NCBI GenBank assembly: GCA_026873275.1
Contig: JANTUC010000010.1
Span: 248,001 to 312,000 of the forward strand
Direction: 5' to 3'
DNA length: 64,000 nucleotides
Origin: Pseudopithomyces maydicus
Taxonomy: Eukaryota > Ascomycota > Dothideomycetes > Pleosporales > Didymosphaeriaceae
Shown: piece by piece, positions 11,769 to 22,116 of the stretch
How positions within the stretch are numbered: the stretch's first letter is position 1
How the letters are laid out: every line of letters begins with the position of its first letter
Notes under the pieces: generated by a model
Told to the model about the DNA's origin: nothing
Databases searched by the model: none
The model's input: the letters and a program-made list of their open reading frames with translations, nothing else
Position numbers and translations under genes: made by a program

Positions 11769-12290
11769 CCTTCTTGTCTCTATGAATTCTTGACTGACTG
11801 TGGAGACAATCTTTCAGTCAGATCAAGCTACATTGTCCACATGGAATACTCCGCTTTTCACATAGAAAATTGAATTTCGGGTAAGTAATGATATCAAGGT
11901 GCTCGATTCGTTTGTGAAATGTGAAGAAAGCGTTGAATGCAGCTCATGGCCATGTCACCCAGCAGCATTGACACATTCGTCAGCTGTGAATGGCTCAAGC
12001 TCACATAGTACAGTATCATGATATTACACAAAGAAGTCCATGTGAATATTTCTCTACCGTGCGTGTCGTGTGTCACAGTCAGAGCGGCCCGCTCGATTCA
12101 CACTCACCTCTGCACCTTTTCCCTGACTCACTGTCCACACAGCATATATAAATATCGCACAGTATTCCTTCTACGTCTACCCTCAAGCTTCCTCCAGCGA
12201 CATCAGCTACCATTATTACGTACGACTCCTTCTCAAACTTCATTGCACTACTCAACAACCTCCAACAAAACTACGACCTGTTGCATCAAC
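11769..12290. other. Intergenic region between secreted paralogues B and C
   Basis: No gene was recognised. A catatataaatatc sequence near 12142 is a likely TATA box for member C. Confidence 0.5.
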
Positions 12291-12687
12291 ATGCGCTTCC
12301 TCTACACTCCATCTTTTCTCGCTACCCTCAACCTCATCTCCATCATGATTCTTGGTACTCTCGCTGATTGTGAGGACGAGTCCCGTGTCAGTGGCTCCAT
12401 GGAAGTATGGGGCGCTGATAAGTATCAAAAACTCTTCGCCTGCAATGAATGCATTGGTTCGAAGCGTATAATGTCATTCGATGTTTCCCCTGGGTCGTTC
12501 TGCGAGTTCTTCATGTTCGTATCATCGTCTTATAACTTTGGAAAAGGGTGGTGCTAATGTAACAAATAGCGTTGAAGATCTGTGTACAGCCGGTCATACG
12601 CCGTACGTAACGGGGAAAGAAGGCTCAGAGAAATGGAACACTCCAGAAGATATTTCAGTGACTGCGTATAGGTGTCAGAAAGGTTAG
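12291..12687 (+). CDS. Small secreted protein, C-x-F-[FY] family member C
   Basis: Two exons (12291-12514, 12570-12687) encode 113 residues. The leader SFLATLNLISIMILGTLADC gives a signal peptide. The mature part has LFACNEC, then GSFCEFF directly before the intron, EDLC after it, and AYRC near the C-terminus, matching the spacing of the paralogues. The intron is phase 2 like the others. Its donor (GTTCGT) is weak, though the branch region (gctaatg) and acceptor (AATAG) are good. If unspliced, the frame ends at a TAA in gtgctaatg, losing the last two conserved cysteines. Function unknown. Confidence 0.65.
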
Positions 12688-13125
12688 GGGAAGTGACCGG
12701 ACACGATGAAATGTTCATCCTCATCATTCACTCCTTTCATCCACATATTTTCCTCCTCAAACCAATAGGATGTTCTTGGTTGGATGAATAGAGTCTTTGT
12801 GGGGAATGTGCCTGTATCTTTAACTTAATAGAAAATCTTTTCACCATGAAAATTGCTACTGGTCTTTATTATGAGTGATAGAACAACCCCACATGTGTTA
12901 CTTGTTTCAGAAATGGAGTAGGTACATACAATGATCCGACCACCCTACTATTTTCCAAACGCACTGTCGTACAAACTGCGTGACTGCAGAATGACTCACA
13001 TCACAGTCGTACAAGTCGTTTCACATTGTATAATCCAGGACATATATTGCACCTTTCTTTCAACAACGCCTCCTCTACTTGAAAGCCAAAAACCTTTTAC
13101 GTTCCAAAGAGGTCATCAGTCCAAA
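12688..13125. other. Intergenic region between secreted paralogues C and D
   Basis: No gene was recognised. An acatatattgcacc sequence near 13040 is a possible TATA element for member D. Confidence 0.45.
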
Positions 13126-13629
13126 ATGCTTATTCCCATACTTTTTATCCTCTACTTTGTTCTACCTTACACGGTATCCTCCTCGCCATATGTGGCCGGA
13201 GTAGCCTGCGACAACCCTATATTACCAGATGTTTGCGAGGGTGTGGATGCCATGCCCCTCTACCTAGGCATTGAGAACAGCCATTGCGCCCGTGTGAACC
13301 AACATGGTCACCCAGGCAACCACACGGATTGGAGAACCGTGACTGTTTTTGACACAGGTATTCATTGCTTGCTTTATGGGTATGGTTAAATAACGCCTCC
13401 AAATGCCGAGAAACATAACGTTCAAACAAATTTCTGTAGAACGGAGCAAGACTGTTGGAATAAGTCAAACCCAATCGACGATGTTACAGTGCCGTCGCAT
13501 CCTGGAACTGAAATGTACAAGTTGGGTGTTAAGTATCTCGACAAGCCGTACGAGAGATACTACAGATGTGAGAATGGACGGAAAGTGTCTCTAGTTAAGC
13601 CCGGAGTCGGAATATATTCAGCATTATAG
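13126..13629 (+). CDS. Small secreted protein, C-x-F-[FY] family member D
   Basis: Two exons (13126-13379, 13440-13629) encode 147 residues. The leader LIPILFILYFVLPYTVSSS is a signal peptide. The mature protein has VACDNP, PDVCEG and NSHCAR, an NHT glycosylation site, then HCLLYG before the phase-2 intron (donor GTATGG, acceptor CTGTAG). After it come TEQDCWNK and YERYYRCENG. It is the most divergent member: the aromatic pair is Leu-Tyr and the first half has three extra cysteines. The second exon reads cleanly to a TAG, and joining it by this phase-2 intron restores the same order as in members A, B and E. Function unknown. Confidence 0.7.
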
Positions 13630-14662
13630 GCAAAACCCAAAACTGTCTGTGTTGAACTTCAATTCACCAACAAATAATCATGAAGTAACGTCGAACGTAC
13701 GCGTCAAAAATGCGGTGAAGCCCCAAAAATCATGCCATAACCCGAGCAGATCTGAAGTGGTGCAGATAATACAGTTCCAGTGCTATAGCCGCGATCCCGC
13801 AGTTCCATTATTAGACGCCTGCCATGTGTCAATCGAGTGACGCCCCGATCCAGATCACACCATCTTCTCCTCGGTATGTACTCCCCAATGCGGTACCTCG
13901 GACGACATCTACTCACGGCGAACACTCTAGAAACCCTCGACGTGGAAACACTGGATATCCGTCCATCCTGGCTCTGGTAGCAATACGTATGACGAGGGAT
14001 GGCGATGGTAGAGTAGCATGATAGTGGTGCCACTCGTGTGCAAACCGAGGTATTGAGAGTACCAGGCTCGTGGTAGAATGAGGGGACAATACTATTGACT
14101 GAAACCGACGGTCGACAACGGAGAATGGATAGGTTCTTCCCGATCGACGGGTGATACACAGAGGGGGAAATCGATGGCTACCTCGGCTCCAGCGGTGAGC
14201 AAACCGTATACAGAAACCGGAATGCTGCATCGAAAGCATGGCTGGGAACACGTCGACGAGCCCAGTTCCGTACTCCAGGTACCTTTCGTGGTAGGGTAGA
14301 TAGTATCGCCGTAACGTGCAATGTACCAATGGAAGGAATTCTGTGGTACGGAGGTAGCCGGTAGTCGCGTTTCGCTGTTGCACTTTCGTTTCACGGATGG
14401 GCTCTGCCGTGATATGGTAGCCATACATGAGCGGCCAGCTAGGGGAGACTAGAATATCGTAGCATGAGTACGAAGTGGCTTTGCCAGGAGAGTCGGTGAA
14501 GGTACATGCGTCTGTGAAGGAGGCTGGGGGGCGGATGGCGAGTTTCGAGAGAGTATTTAGAGGTCTTGAAACTTCCCTCTTGCTGTTGTTCATTTGAACA
14601 GAGCCGTCTATTAAATCAAGATCTCGTCAGCTCTTCAAGTTGATACCGGATTTTTCATCGCC
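13630..14662. other. Intergenic region with an uncertain minus-strand open frame
   Basis: Between members D and E, the minus strand has a 226-codon open frame (13913-14593) overlapped by frames of 151 codons (13704-14159) and 110 codons (14092-14424). None has a signal peptide, domain or conserved motif I recognise. Three frames open together suggests a local shortage of reverse-strand stop codons as much as a gene. A real but unrecognised minus-strand gene is possible. Confidence 0.3.
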
Positions 14663-15085
14663 ATGAAGACCTTTATTCCACTCGCCGTGGCTATCTGCAC
14701 TACACTTGCAGCTCCCACCGACACTACTGATGTCCCAATCACCAAAAACGTCTCTGACAATACTCCTTTGTGCGGCTATGTTCGCATCGAGGACGATACG
14801 TGGTGGTCGGTCGGACTCCAGACACATGCTATCTGTGAACCCATCTGGCAGAATGAGGAAGCAGTCATATATCGCATAGACCGACAGCAGTGCGGATGTG
14901 CTTTCTTCCGGTAAGTGGATCCTGCAGCTTAGATGCTCTTGTTGACATAGCACCGCAGCACTGAAGAGGAATGCAAAGGGAAAGGAGATGCAGTTTTTCA
15001 CAGGGGCCCAAATTTCAACGAGACACACTTTTTGGAAGACGAAAGGCCGACGTGGGTCCTTTGCCAGACTATCAAGCTTGACTGA
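14663..15085 (+). CDS. Small secreted protein, C-x-F-[FY] family member E
   Basis: Two exons (14663-14910, 14959-15085) encode 124 residues. The intron has donor GTAAGT and acceptor CCGCAG. The leader MKTFIPLAVAICTTLAAP is a classic signal peptide. The mature part has PLCGYV, HAICEP, then QQCGCAFFR directly before the phase-2 intron, TEEEC just after it and WVLC near the C-terminus. NVS and NET are possible glycosylation sites. It is the cleanest example of the family layout, with PLCGY matching PCGW in B and MICGF in A. It closes the tandem array. Function unknown. Confidence 0.75.
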
Positions 15086-15853
15086 TGACGTGTGATGTGA
15101 ATTCCAGGAACCCCATGTGGAAAGAGACGGAAATTAGCTTTGCGAATATACTCTCAATGAAACCAGAATTCTAGCACTACAATGGCTGAGTCGATATGGA
15201 CATATCTCATCGTGAAGTTGCCTGTCACGTGCTGGGCCTTCCCCGGGCCCGGGACCCCGTGCCGGATGGTGGCGAGCAAGAACGCTGTTCGTTGCTTCTC
15301 CACCAAACTAATTCTATAAGCAAAACAACCCCTCATTCCTCATCATGGATACGATCCGAATGCCCTGAGAAGAACATTAATAACAAATGGTGATGATTGA
15401 GGCGCGGCATCCACCACTTTCGTCCCCATTATATGCCCGCGTGCATATGCAGCCACACCCCAGCTGCAGACGTGATTCGCCACCTCCCCAGCTTCTCAAG
15501 CCAAAACACGGATATGTCAGCGCCGTGCACTTCAATAAATAAGCATTTGTAAAGACGAAGACCTCCTGTCGCTACAATGGTTGGCGAGACTCCCAGCTCG
15601 GCGTGTCGGAGAGCGGAACTCGCTCAACCACGACTAATGCACCTCTCCCCACCGCACTCGCCCTCGCTCCCCCAAATCCCGTGGCTTACAAACGGTCACA
15701 ATGTCGCAATGCGCACGCCTTGCCCGCGGGCAGGCATAACCCATGCATACACACACGCACACATATACATGCCTACATATGAATAGCCTCGCAGCTTCCA
15801 GTCCCACATAGCCACCATCCTCTCTCCCCTCCCCTCCCAACACTACAACAACC
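15086..15853. other. Intergenic region
   Basis: No gene was recognised. It holds a near-palindromic ggccttccccgggcccggg patch near 15236 and a CA-rich run (15.75 kb) shortly before the monooxygenase start. Confidence 0.45.
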
Positions 15854-17092
15854 ATGACCTCCCCCACCACAAAACCAATCCTCATCTCCGGCGGCGGCAT
15901 CTCCTCCCTCCTCCTCGCCTCCTCCCTCCACCACCACCACATCCCCTTCCTCGTCTTCGAGCGCGACGCCTCGCCCTCCTTCCGCGCCCAGGGTTACCGC
16001 CTGCGCCTCTCCAACGAGGGGCTCGACGCCATCGAGCGCGCGCTGCCGCCCCAGAAATGGGACAAGTTCTGGGCGACGTGCGGGAAGACGGGGGGCGGGG
16101 ATTTGGTCGCTTTCAACGCCATCACGGGCGAGAAGCTGGATGGTGGGGGTAGTACTGGTAATGGTGGTACTGGTAGTGGGGATGCGGGGCCGCCGAAGGA
16201 GGTGCTGAGTTCGCGGGACGGGAAGGTGGTGGGGATTAGTCGGGGGGATATGAGGAGGGTTTTCCTGGAGGGCATTGAGGATAGGGTGCGGTGGGGGTGT
16301 CATGTGAGGAGTTACGAGGTGACGGATGACGGGGTGCGCGCTGTGTTTGCGGATGGATCCAAGTCTGAGGAAGGGAGCTTGCTGGTTGCGGGCGAGGGCA
16401 TATACTCGCACGTTGCGAAGCAGCTGTCTGGTGGCAGGCTCAAAGTGTATGACCTGGGATCCCGCGGTATCCACGGGCAGGCGCCGACGACGGCGTTTAA
16501 GGATCTGGGAGAGGGGGTGTTCCGTCTGGTCGACGACGAGACGGTGCCAGGTGGGAAGGTGACGCTGATCACGAACGTGCGGCCGGAGAATATGAACGAT
16601 CCGGATGTGATTTTTGGGTGGACGATGGGGGGCTCGCCCGGGGTGATCGAGCCGCCGAACAACAATTATACAATGGTGGGGAAGCCGGCTGCTGATATTG
16701 CGAAGCACCTGAGCAGGAACTGGCATCCGCGGTTCAAGCCGCTCTTCGACAACATGATCGAGCACGAAGCTGCGTTTTGGAAGATCACTTGTTCGTCGCC
16801 TGAGGGTGTGCCGGAGTGGCCGAACGAGCCGCGGGTAACTGTCATTGGGGACGCGGTGCATTCCATGACTCCAGCTGGGGGCATTGGTGCGAATACGGCG
16901 GTCAGGGATTCGGAGCTGTTGGGTAGATTGCTTGCTGAGGCGGGTGGGTGGAAGGAGGGAGTCACGGCAGCGTATGAGAAGGAGATGCGTGTGTATGGGA
17001 GTGAGGCTGTGAAGACGAGTTTCAGGACGGCTCAGTTTTCGCTGGGTGTGGTGCCGGACTTGAGTACGACTATTGATCCCCGGGATGTTTGA
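15854..17092 (+). CDS. FAD-dependent monooxygenase, salicylate-hydroxylase-like
   Basis: This 412-residue single-exon protein has the fold of single-component flavin monooxygenases that hydroxylate aromatic or polyketide-like substrates using NAD(P)H and oxygen. The N-terminal dinucleotide-binding segment reads LISGGGISSLLLASSL, with the third glycine of GxGxxG replaced by serine. FERD ends the second strand. The mid-protein segment normally reading GADG is LVAGEGIYSHV here, an Asp-to-Glu change. The second FAD motif, GDAVHSMTPAGGIGANTA, is intact near residues 332-349. The C-terminus is short, without a membrane anchor. Substrate cannot be told from sequence. It stands alone, with no biosynthetic neighbours. 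Confidence 0.88.
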   Translation: MTSPTTKPILISGGGISSLLLASSLHHHHIPFLVFERDASPSFRAQGYRLRLSNEGLDAIERALPPQKWDKFWATCGKTGGGDLVAFNAITGEKLDGGGSTGNGGTGSGDAGPPKEVLSSRDGKVVGISRGDMRRVFLEGIEDRVRWGCHVRSYEVTDDGVRAVFADGSKSEEGSLLVAGEGIYSHVAKQLSGGRLKVYDLGSRGIHGQAPTTAFKDLGEGVFRLVDDETVPGGKVTLITNVRPENMNDPDVIFGWTMGGSPGVIEPPNNNYTMVGKPAADIAKHLSRNWHPRFKPLFDNMIEHEAAFWKITCSSPEGVPEWPNEPRVTVIGDAVHSMTPAGGIGANTAVRDSELLGRLLAEAGGWKEGVTAAYEKEMRVYGSEAVKTSFRTAQFSLGVVPDLSTTIDPRDV

Positions 17093-17607
17093 TCTTGGTG
17101 GGGAGGATGGGTGATTGATGATATCTTCAGTATTTACATGGTTTAAGTCGTATAGAATATCTTACCAGTATTATCCATGGATGTTACTACGTCACAAGTG
17201 CTAACAAACATGTCCAACTCCCAAGCAACCTCTCCCCATCACCCACGTCTACATCAGATCCAAGGACGACATATAACAACCTGCCAACCTTTCACACCTC
17301 ACGATAGAGCTCAAAGAACAAGCAAGGTCTGTCTTGGAAGAGCAGATATCCTTCCGAAGTGATATAGAATTCCGAAGCGAGTATAATCAAGCAACACGGC
17401 AAATACCCCCAGCAGATAACGCAATTGCCCTTTAAACTCCAAAAACACTAACATTTATAATGCAAATATGGGAATCTAGTTCGCAATATCCTACCCAAGC
17501 ATCTGGCGCATACCCGCTTTCTCCACGAGCAGCTAGCTAGCTTCCTCGCTATACACACAAACCCACATGCATGGCTCACCGAATAAACTCGCTCACACAC
17601 GCCCCGC
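17093..17607. other. Convergent intergenic region
   Basis: It separates the 3' ends of the plus-strand monooxygenase and the minus-strand GH17 gene. No gene or strong repeat was seen. Confidence 0.5.
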
Positions 17608-18582
17608 CTAGCATTGAAGAGAGTACTTCTTCTTGCGGTCGGCCGTCATAGCGCCCCACGTCTTCTCGCTGGCAACCTTGCCGTTGTCACCGGTGGCATC
17701 GGGCTTCCAGGGCTCGTCGAAGGCCTCGAAGAAGAAGGCGTTGTAGCCCCAGTCGACAAGGGCGCAGAAGCCGTTCTTGTAGAAGGTCTCGGCGTTCTTG
17801 AGACCGCCCTTGGCATCGCCGTAGTCGGTGCCGACTGTGCTGTGTTAGTACACATGTACAAGTGGATGGGTAGGTGGACAGTTTCACATACCAGCAGTAG
17901 GCCACCCGGTCTCTCCGTTCCAAATCTCAATCTTGTCCTTGCCACCGACCTGCTTCTCAATGTGCGTAATCGCCTTGTACATGTCGTCGAAGTAGACGCT
18001 CGTCGCGTTGGCGCCCCCAGCGCCCTGCCAGAACGCAAACGCATTGATGAGCAGGATATCCACCGAGTCGAGGATGGGGTTCGCGGTGCCATCGTAGAAC
18101 TTGTTCCACGAGTCTGCGGTGCCGACCTTGATCCCCTTGGGCAGCTTCTCCCTCACGCTGACGATGATATCCTTCAGCTGGTCGCCGGTAAAGTCCTTGC
18201 GGTAGAGGTGCTCGGAGCCGACGGTGACGGCGTAGATGTTGTCCTTGTACTTGTCCGCGACCTCGAGGATGGCGTTGAGGTCGTTGCTGGGCGAGCCCTT
18301 GGCGTCGGGCCAGATGCCGAGGACGACCTTGAAGCCCTTCTTCTCCGCGGCGGAGAGGATGTTCTTGCCCATGCCCTCGCACTCGGAGACGGCGTAGCCG
18401 CGCACGATGGTCGCGCCAGAGGCCTCCTTGATGGCGTCGAAGTCGGCTTCGTAGTCGGATTGCGACTTGCAGTCGCCGTTGGGCATCTTCATGCCGAGGG
18501 AGAAGCCCATGCTGCCCTTTGCGGCGGAGACGACGGCGGGCGCCGCGGCGAGGGCGAGGGTCGCGGCGGAGGAGAGACGCAT
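17608..18582 (-). CDS. BGL2: Secreted GH17 glucan endo-1,3-beta-glucosidase / glucanosyltransferase, Bgl2 type
   Basis: Bgl2-type enzymes cut and rejoin beta-1,3-glucan in the fungal cell wall. Two exons read on the minus strand (18582-17892, then 17834-17608) encode 305 residues, the usual size. The 57-nt intron has donor GTATGT and acceptor CACAG and splits the codon after GWPTA. A signal peptide covers about residues 1-20 (SSAATLALAAAPAVVSA). The GH17 acid/base is probably Glu124 in VGSEHLYR and the nucleophile Glu224 in NGETGWP. The C-terminal part has GFCALVDWGYNAFFFEAFDE, typical of the family. There is no GPI-anchor tail. The long plus-strand open frame over the same bases is its antisense shadow. 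Confidence 0.93.
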
Positions 18583-19452
18583 GGTTGTGGTTGTGGTGAG
18601 GCTGCGCTGGGTGGGTGTGGAGGGTTTGCGGGCAGGCGGGAGGTGTGGTACGGTTGTAAAAGAGTGACTGGTTTAAAAATGATAGAAACACGGGGGTGAA
18701 AGAATGGCTGTACAGGAAAATGTACGGAGAGAGTGTAAGTGGAGGAGTCGGGGTGACGGCGACGGCGTGAGATGAAGGGGCGGAGATCCTAACTGGACGG
18801 ACCCTGGTCCGAATTGCTTGGCCGCTGTGCCCCCTTGTCGCAGGACGCTGGGGATCGGATGGCCGGTTGGTGATATGGATGGTTGCGAAGACGAACAACT
18901 CTCGCTATGCTCATAAAGAACTGTTGGTGGTTCGATTGTTTGCATGGTCCATTACGCTGTTTGCATGGGAGTGTGATCTATGTATGATAGGGTTGTACTA
19001 GGAAACCCTGCAAACACCATCAACATCACGGATAGGACGCTGGCAAAGACACAGAGAATGATCATAAACATCGATGCTCTAATTTAACACGAGCATGCCT
19101 ATAGAATACAGTCAATCCTTAGCCCACGCTCATACAATTCATCACGTTGCCATCTTTTCCCCAGTTTTCGAGCGCAGCAGCCATGCAGGTACCACCCAAT
19201 CAGCACCCGCTCCGGCCGCCATGAACTTAGCGCCAGCACGTTCAAGTCCGTCGAAACAGCCCCACAGCGAAGCCCGTCACTCCCGAGTCCTTGCCCTTGA
19301 CCAGTGGCTCGCTCTGCAAAGGTCCCTGGGACCTCTGTAAATGCACTGCCTTCACCCCGAGCCAGACGCCCAGCTTCGCAGTATCAAAACGGCATACCCG
19401 GAGCTCAAAGCTCCAACACGTACATATCCACTGCTCGACCGCGCTCCCTAGA
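18583..19452. other. Intergenic region between the GH17 and GH47 genes
   Basis: It contains the promoter of the minus-strand GH17 gene and the 3' flank of the GH47 gene. No gene was recognised. Confidence 0.5.
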
Positions 19453-21249
19453 CTAGACTCTCGAAAGCCTAAACGGATGCGCCTCAGTGTTCAGCACGAA
19501 ATCATCCAAGTTGATCAGATCCGTGTCCGCAAACACGAGGTAGAAGTATTTCAGCGTCTCCGCCAGCCAGAAGCTCTCCATGTAATCCGTCTTCTTCGAG
19601 CCCACCACGTTCACGTCGTCGATCGCCGCGTTCGCAAGCTCCGTCTCCGTCTCCCGTACCACAGCTTGAAACATGTCCCACGCTGCCTCCCTGAACGACT
19701 CATCGCCCGTGATGCGCCAGAGGATGAAAACGCTCTCTATGGCCTCCGGCCGCAGTATGTATCGCGGGTCCTTCGCAGTCGTGAAGCCTTTGGGGAGACC
19801 CTCGCGGTACTGGGGGCGCTTTTCGCTCTCGGCGGCGTAGAGCTCGGCGTCCCATTTGCAGGGTGCTACGGGGTCGGGGCCGGGACACTTCACCATGTTG
19901 TAGCGCTCGGGCATGACGCCTGAGGGGAACGATTTGTACGCGTAGACGCAGCCGCGGGCCAGCTTAGCCCCGACGTCGAGGTACGTGGCGTTCTCGAAGA
20001 GGCGACCGCCTAGGGCGTACAGGCCGCCGATGAAGCAGGAGAGGTGCTCGCTTTCGGGATCGAGACGGGGCCCGTCGGCGAGGACGTCGCAATTTCCTGA
20101 TATCAGGATGTCGTCTTGGTCGGGCGTCATGGGGCGGAAGAACAGATTGTTGATGGCTGTGTCCATGAAGGTTTTCGCCATGACTTCGTACTTGCGAGAG
20201 CTTGCGTCTGCAGATCCGAGGAGGGCGTGGGCTTTGGGGAGGTATTCGTAGAGCGAGTCTGCGTTGCCGCCAATGGTGAACTGGTAGCCTGAGGTGGCGT
20301 CCTCGCGGACCATGGATACCATCATGGGCCACATGCCTGGAAGCTTGGTCTTGTTTTGCTGGTCATGGAACATGTCCATAACGTGCGATACAGCTGCGTA
20401 GTACTTGTTGTCGCCCGTGATCTGGCTCAATCGGCTGAACTCGAGCGTGATCGTCCCGGGCGATGCGCTGACGACGGAATCCTCCACAACCAAAGGCGTC
20501 CCCTCTTTTGCATCGTGGAAGCTGATAAAGTCGACCGGCATGCGGTTCTTGGTATTGAAGCCCGCGTACAGCAAGTCTCCCACCTCGATTGCTTTCTCCT
20601 TGAGCACTTCGTGGCCACTCAAGTCATATGCCGCGATCAATCCTCCCAGATACCGTATGTTCGTTTCGAACGTATTCACGCGCGCAGACGTGCTCTTGCC
20701 AAAATCGATGGTCGCGACTGCCTGGACAGCTTCATAGAAATCCTCTCGCAGGCCCATCATCCACAGGGTATCCAGGCTGTCCACCAGCGTGGCAGCCCAT
20801 CCGCTGAACTGGTCCACGTAGCCTCCACTCAATGGCTTCAGCGCGTCCTTCATCCATGCTTTGCTCTTGTAGCTTCCCCATGCCTTCTTGAACACCCGCA
20901 ACACCTCCTGGCGACGTGCCTCCTGTTCCGCAGCAACAGTATGCGAGTCGGGACGAAAGTGGTGTTGTATCTGCGGGCGCTTCGTCACCGGGGCTGGCAG
21001 CTTCGGCGTGAGCTCGGGAGGGTATTTGAACTGGACTGTGTTCCAAGCGAAAGTGCTCTGGCTGGCCTCAATATGCGGTATATGCTTCACATCGTTCATG
21101 TAGCGCGCCAGGGCCGCCGTTCCTGCGTTCGGTGCGCCGCCGCGTGCCTGACGACGGTGGATACCGAGCTCATCCTCCGGGAGTATGTACCAGAGGAACA
21201 CGAGGAGCAGGGCGCAAAAGGCGACGTGTCGTGTGCGGAAACGCGCCAT
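19453..21249 (-). CDS. Class I alpha-1,2-mannosidase (GH47), type II membrane protein
   Basis: GH47 enzymes trim alpha-1,2-linked mannose from N-glycans in the ER or Golgi. The 598-residue single-exon protein starts at the ATG at 21249; upstream in-frame codons add an unlikely leader before the real one. MARFRTR followed by HVAFCALLLVFLWYILP is a signal anchor, placing the catalytic domain in the lumen. Family blocks follow in order: GGYVDQFSGWAATLVDSLDTL, GGLIAAYDLSG, EFSRLSQITGD, GGNADSLYEYLPKA, HLSCFIGGLYALGG, LRPEAIESVFILWR and DYMESFWLAETLKYFYL. The terminal NTEAHPFRL includes the threonine that coordinates calcium in this family. Length and anchor fit Golgi-type fungal mannosidases; ER or Golgi location is not settled. 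Confidence 0.93.
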   Translation of the reverse strand: MARFRTRHVAFCALLLVFLWYILPEDELGIHRRQARGGAPNAGTAALARYMNDVKHIPHIEASQSTFAWNTVQFKYPPELTPKLPAPVTKRPQIQHHFRPDSHTVAAEQEARRQEVLRVFKKAWGSYKSKAWMKDALKPLSGGYVDQFSGWAATLVDSLDTLWMMGLREDFYEAVQAVATIDFGKSTSARVNTFETNIRYLGGLIAAYDLSGHEVLKEKAIEVGDLLYAGFNTKNRMPVDFISFHDAKEGTPLVVEDSVVSASPGTITLEFSRLSQITGDNKYYAAVSHVMDMFHDQQNKTKLPGMWPMMVSMVREDATSGYQFTIGGNADSLYEYLPKAHALLGSADASSRKYEVMAKTFMDTAINNLFFRPMTPDQDDILISGNCDVLADGPRLDPESEHLSCFIGGLYALGGRLFENATYLDVGAKLARGCVYAYKSFPSGVMPERYNMVKCPGPDPVAPCKWDAELYAAESEKRPQYREGLPKGFTTAKDPRYILRPEAIESVFILWRITGDESFREAAWDMFQAVVRETETELANAAIDDVNVVGSKKTDYMESFWLAETLKYFYLVFADTDLINLDDFVLNTEAHPFRLSRV

Positions 21250-22116
21250 GGTGCTACTGTATGTTAGGTATCGTCGCGCGATGGGGGAGCGTCGTCCCGG
21301 CTGAAGCTTGACCGGATGGCAGCATCGGGTGGAGGATGCGACGGGTAGGGTTGGACATGATGGCTGTTGTTCCAAGCCGCTATCATGGCAGGTGAGCCAC
21401 ACCTCTTGTTCCTGGCCCCCGCGATATGCAGGGTCAGGGATCCATTAGGCTAAGTGGCTAGGGTCCCGTCGTTTGCCATTGCTCACATGGACGGAGGTAT
21501 CTAGGTTTGTTTGCAGTATTACCAGACCGTGTGATGAAATTGGAAACTTAGCCAGTTATGCAACCTTCCATGAGCTGAATTAAATTGCGATGGCTTTCTT
21601 GAATGGTAGGTGGGAGCTTTACACTCGAATCCTACACTATGGAAAGCCAATAGCGCAATTTAAGACCATTTCCATTCTTCTAGAGAAGAGCACTAACTTT
21701 AATCTACATCAGAATGACGTGATTAGGTCAATGTTGATTCGGTGGTGTGGTGCAGACTGATCTGAAAAAAGCCTCTGGCCTTGTCGAGGGTGGCTCGTGC
21801 TTCAGAGTGCATTCACACAGAACACGCAGGAGATCTCAGTCCTATCAGCATACTACCGCCCAATCAATCCATCACAACAATGAAGCCTCCATCTCGAGAT
21901 AGCTCCTAAGTGAACATAAAGACCAATTTACAGCTTTTAACGACGATAATTAAAGACAGGCGGCGCGATTTGTATGTGGATCTTCTACATCCGTTCCCAG
22001 GTTGCGCGTTATTCACGTGTTGTCGGACTCCCAAGGCCTCAAGGTCGATGAATACTGGGTTTATTTCATACAACGCATAATCTTTGTTGTGCGAGATTCT
22101 CTCCTAGTCTTTAGCA
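21250..22116. other. Divergent intergenic region
   Basis: It separates the divergent starts of the GH47 and RNase III-like genes and so should hold both promoters. No repeat or RNA gene was seen. Confidence 0.5.

Noticed and set aside
13913..14593. 226-codon minus-strand frame between secreted paralogues D and E
   Set aside because: Three overlapping frames are open at once and none shows a signal peptide, domain or splice logic; kept only as an uncertain note.
15773..16861. 362-codon minus-strand open frame
   Set aside because: Antisense of the flavin monooxygenase gene; no motif, and the plus strand encodes a recognisable enzyme.
17614..18699. 361-codon plus-strand open frame
   Set aside because: It is the antisense of the GH17 gene, which has a signal peptide, catalytic motifs and a proper intron on the minus strand.
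20356..21267. 303-codon plus-strand open frame
   Set aside because: Antisense of the GH47 mannosidase.
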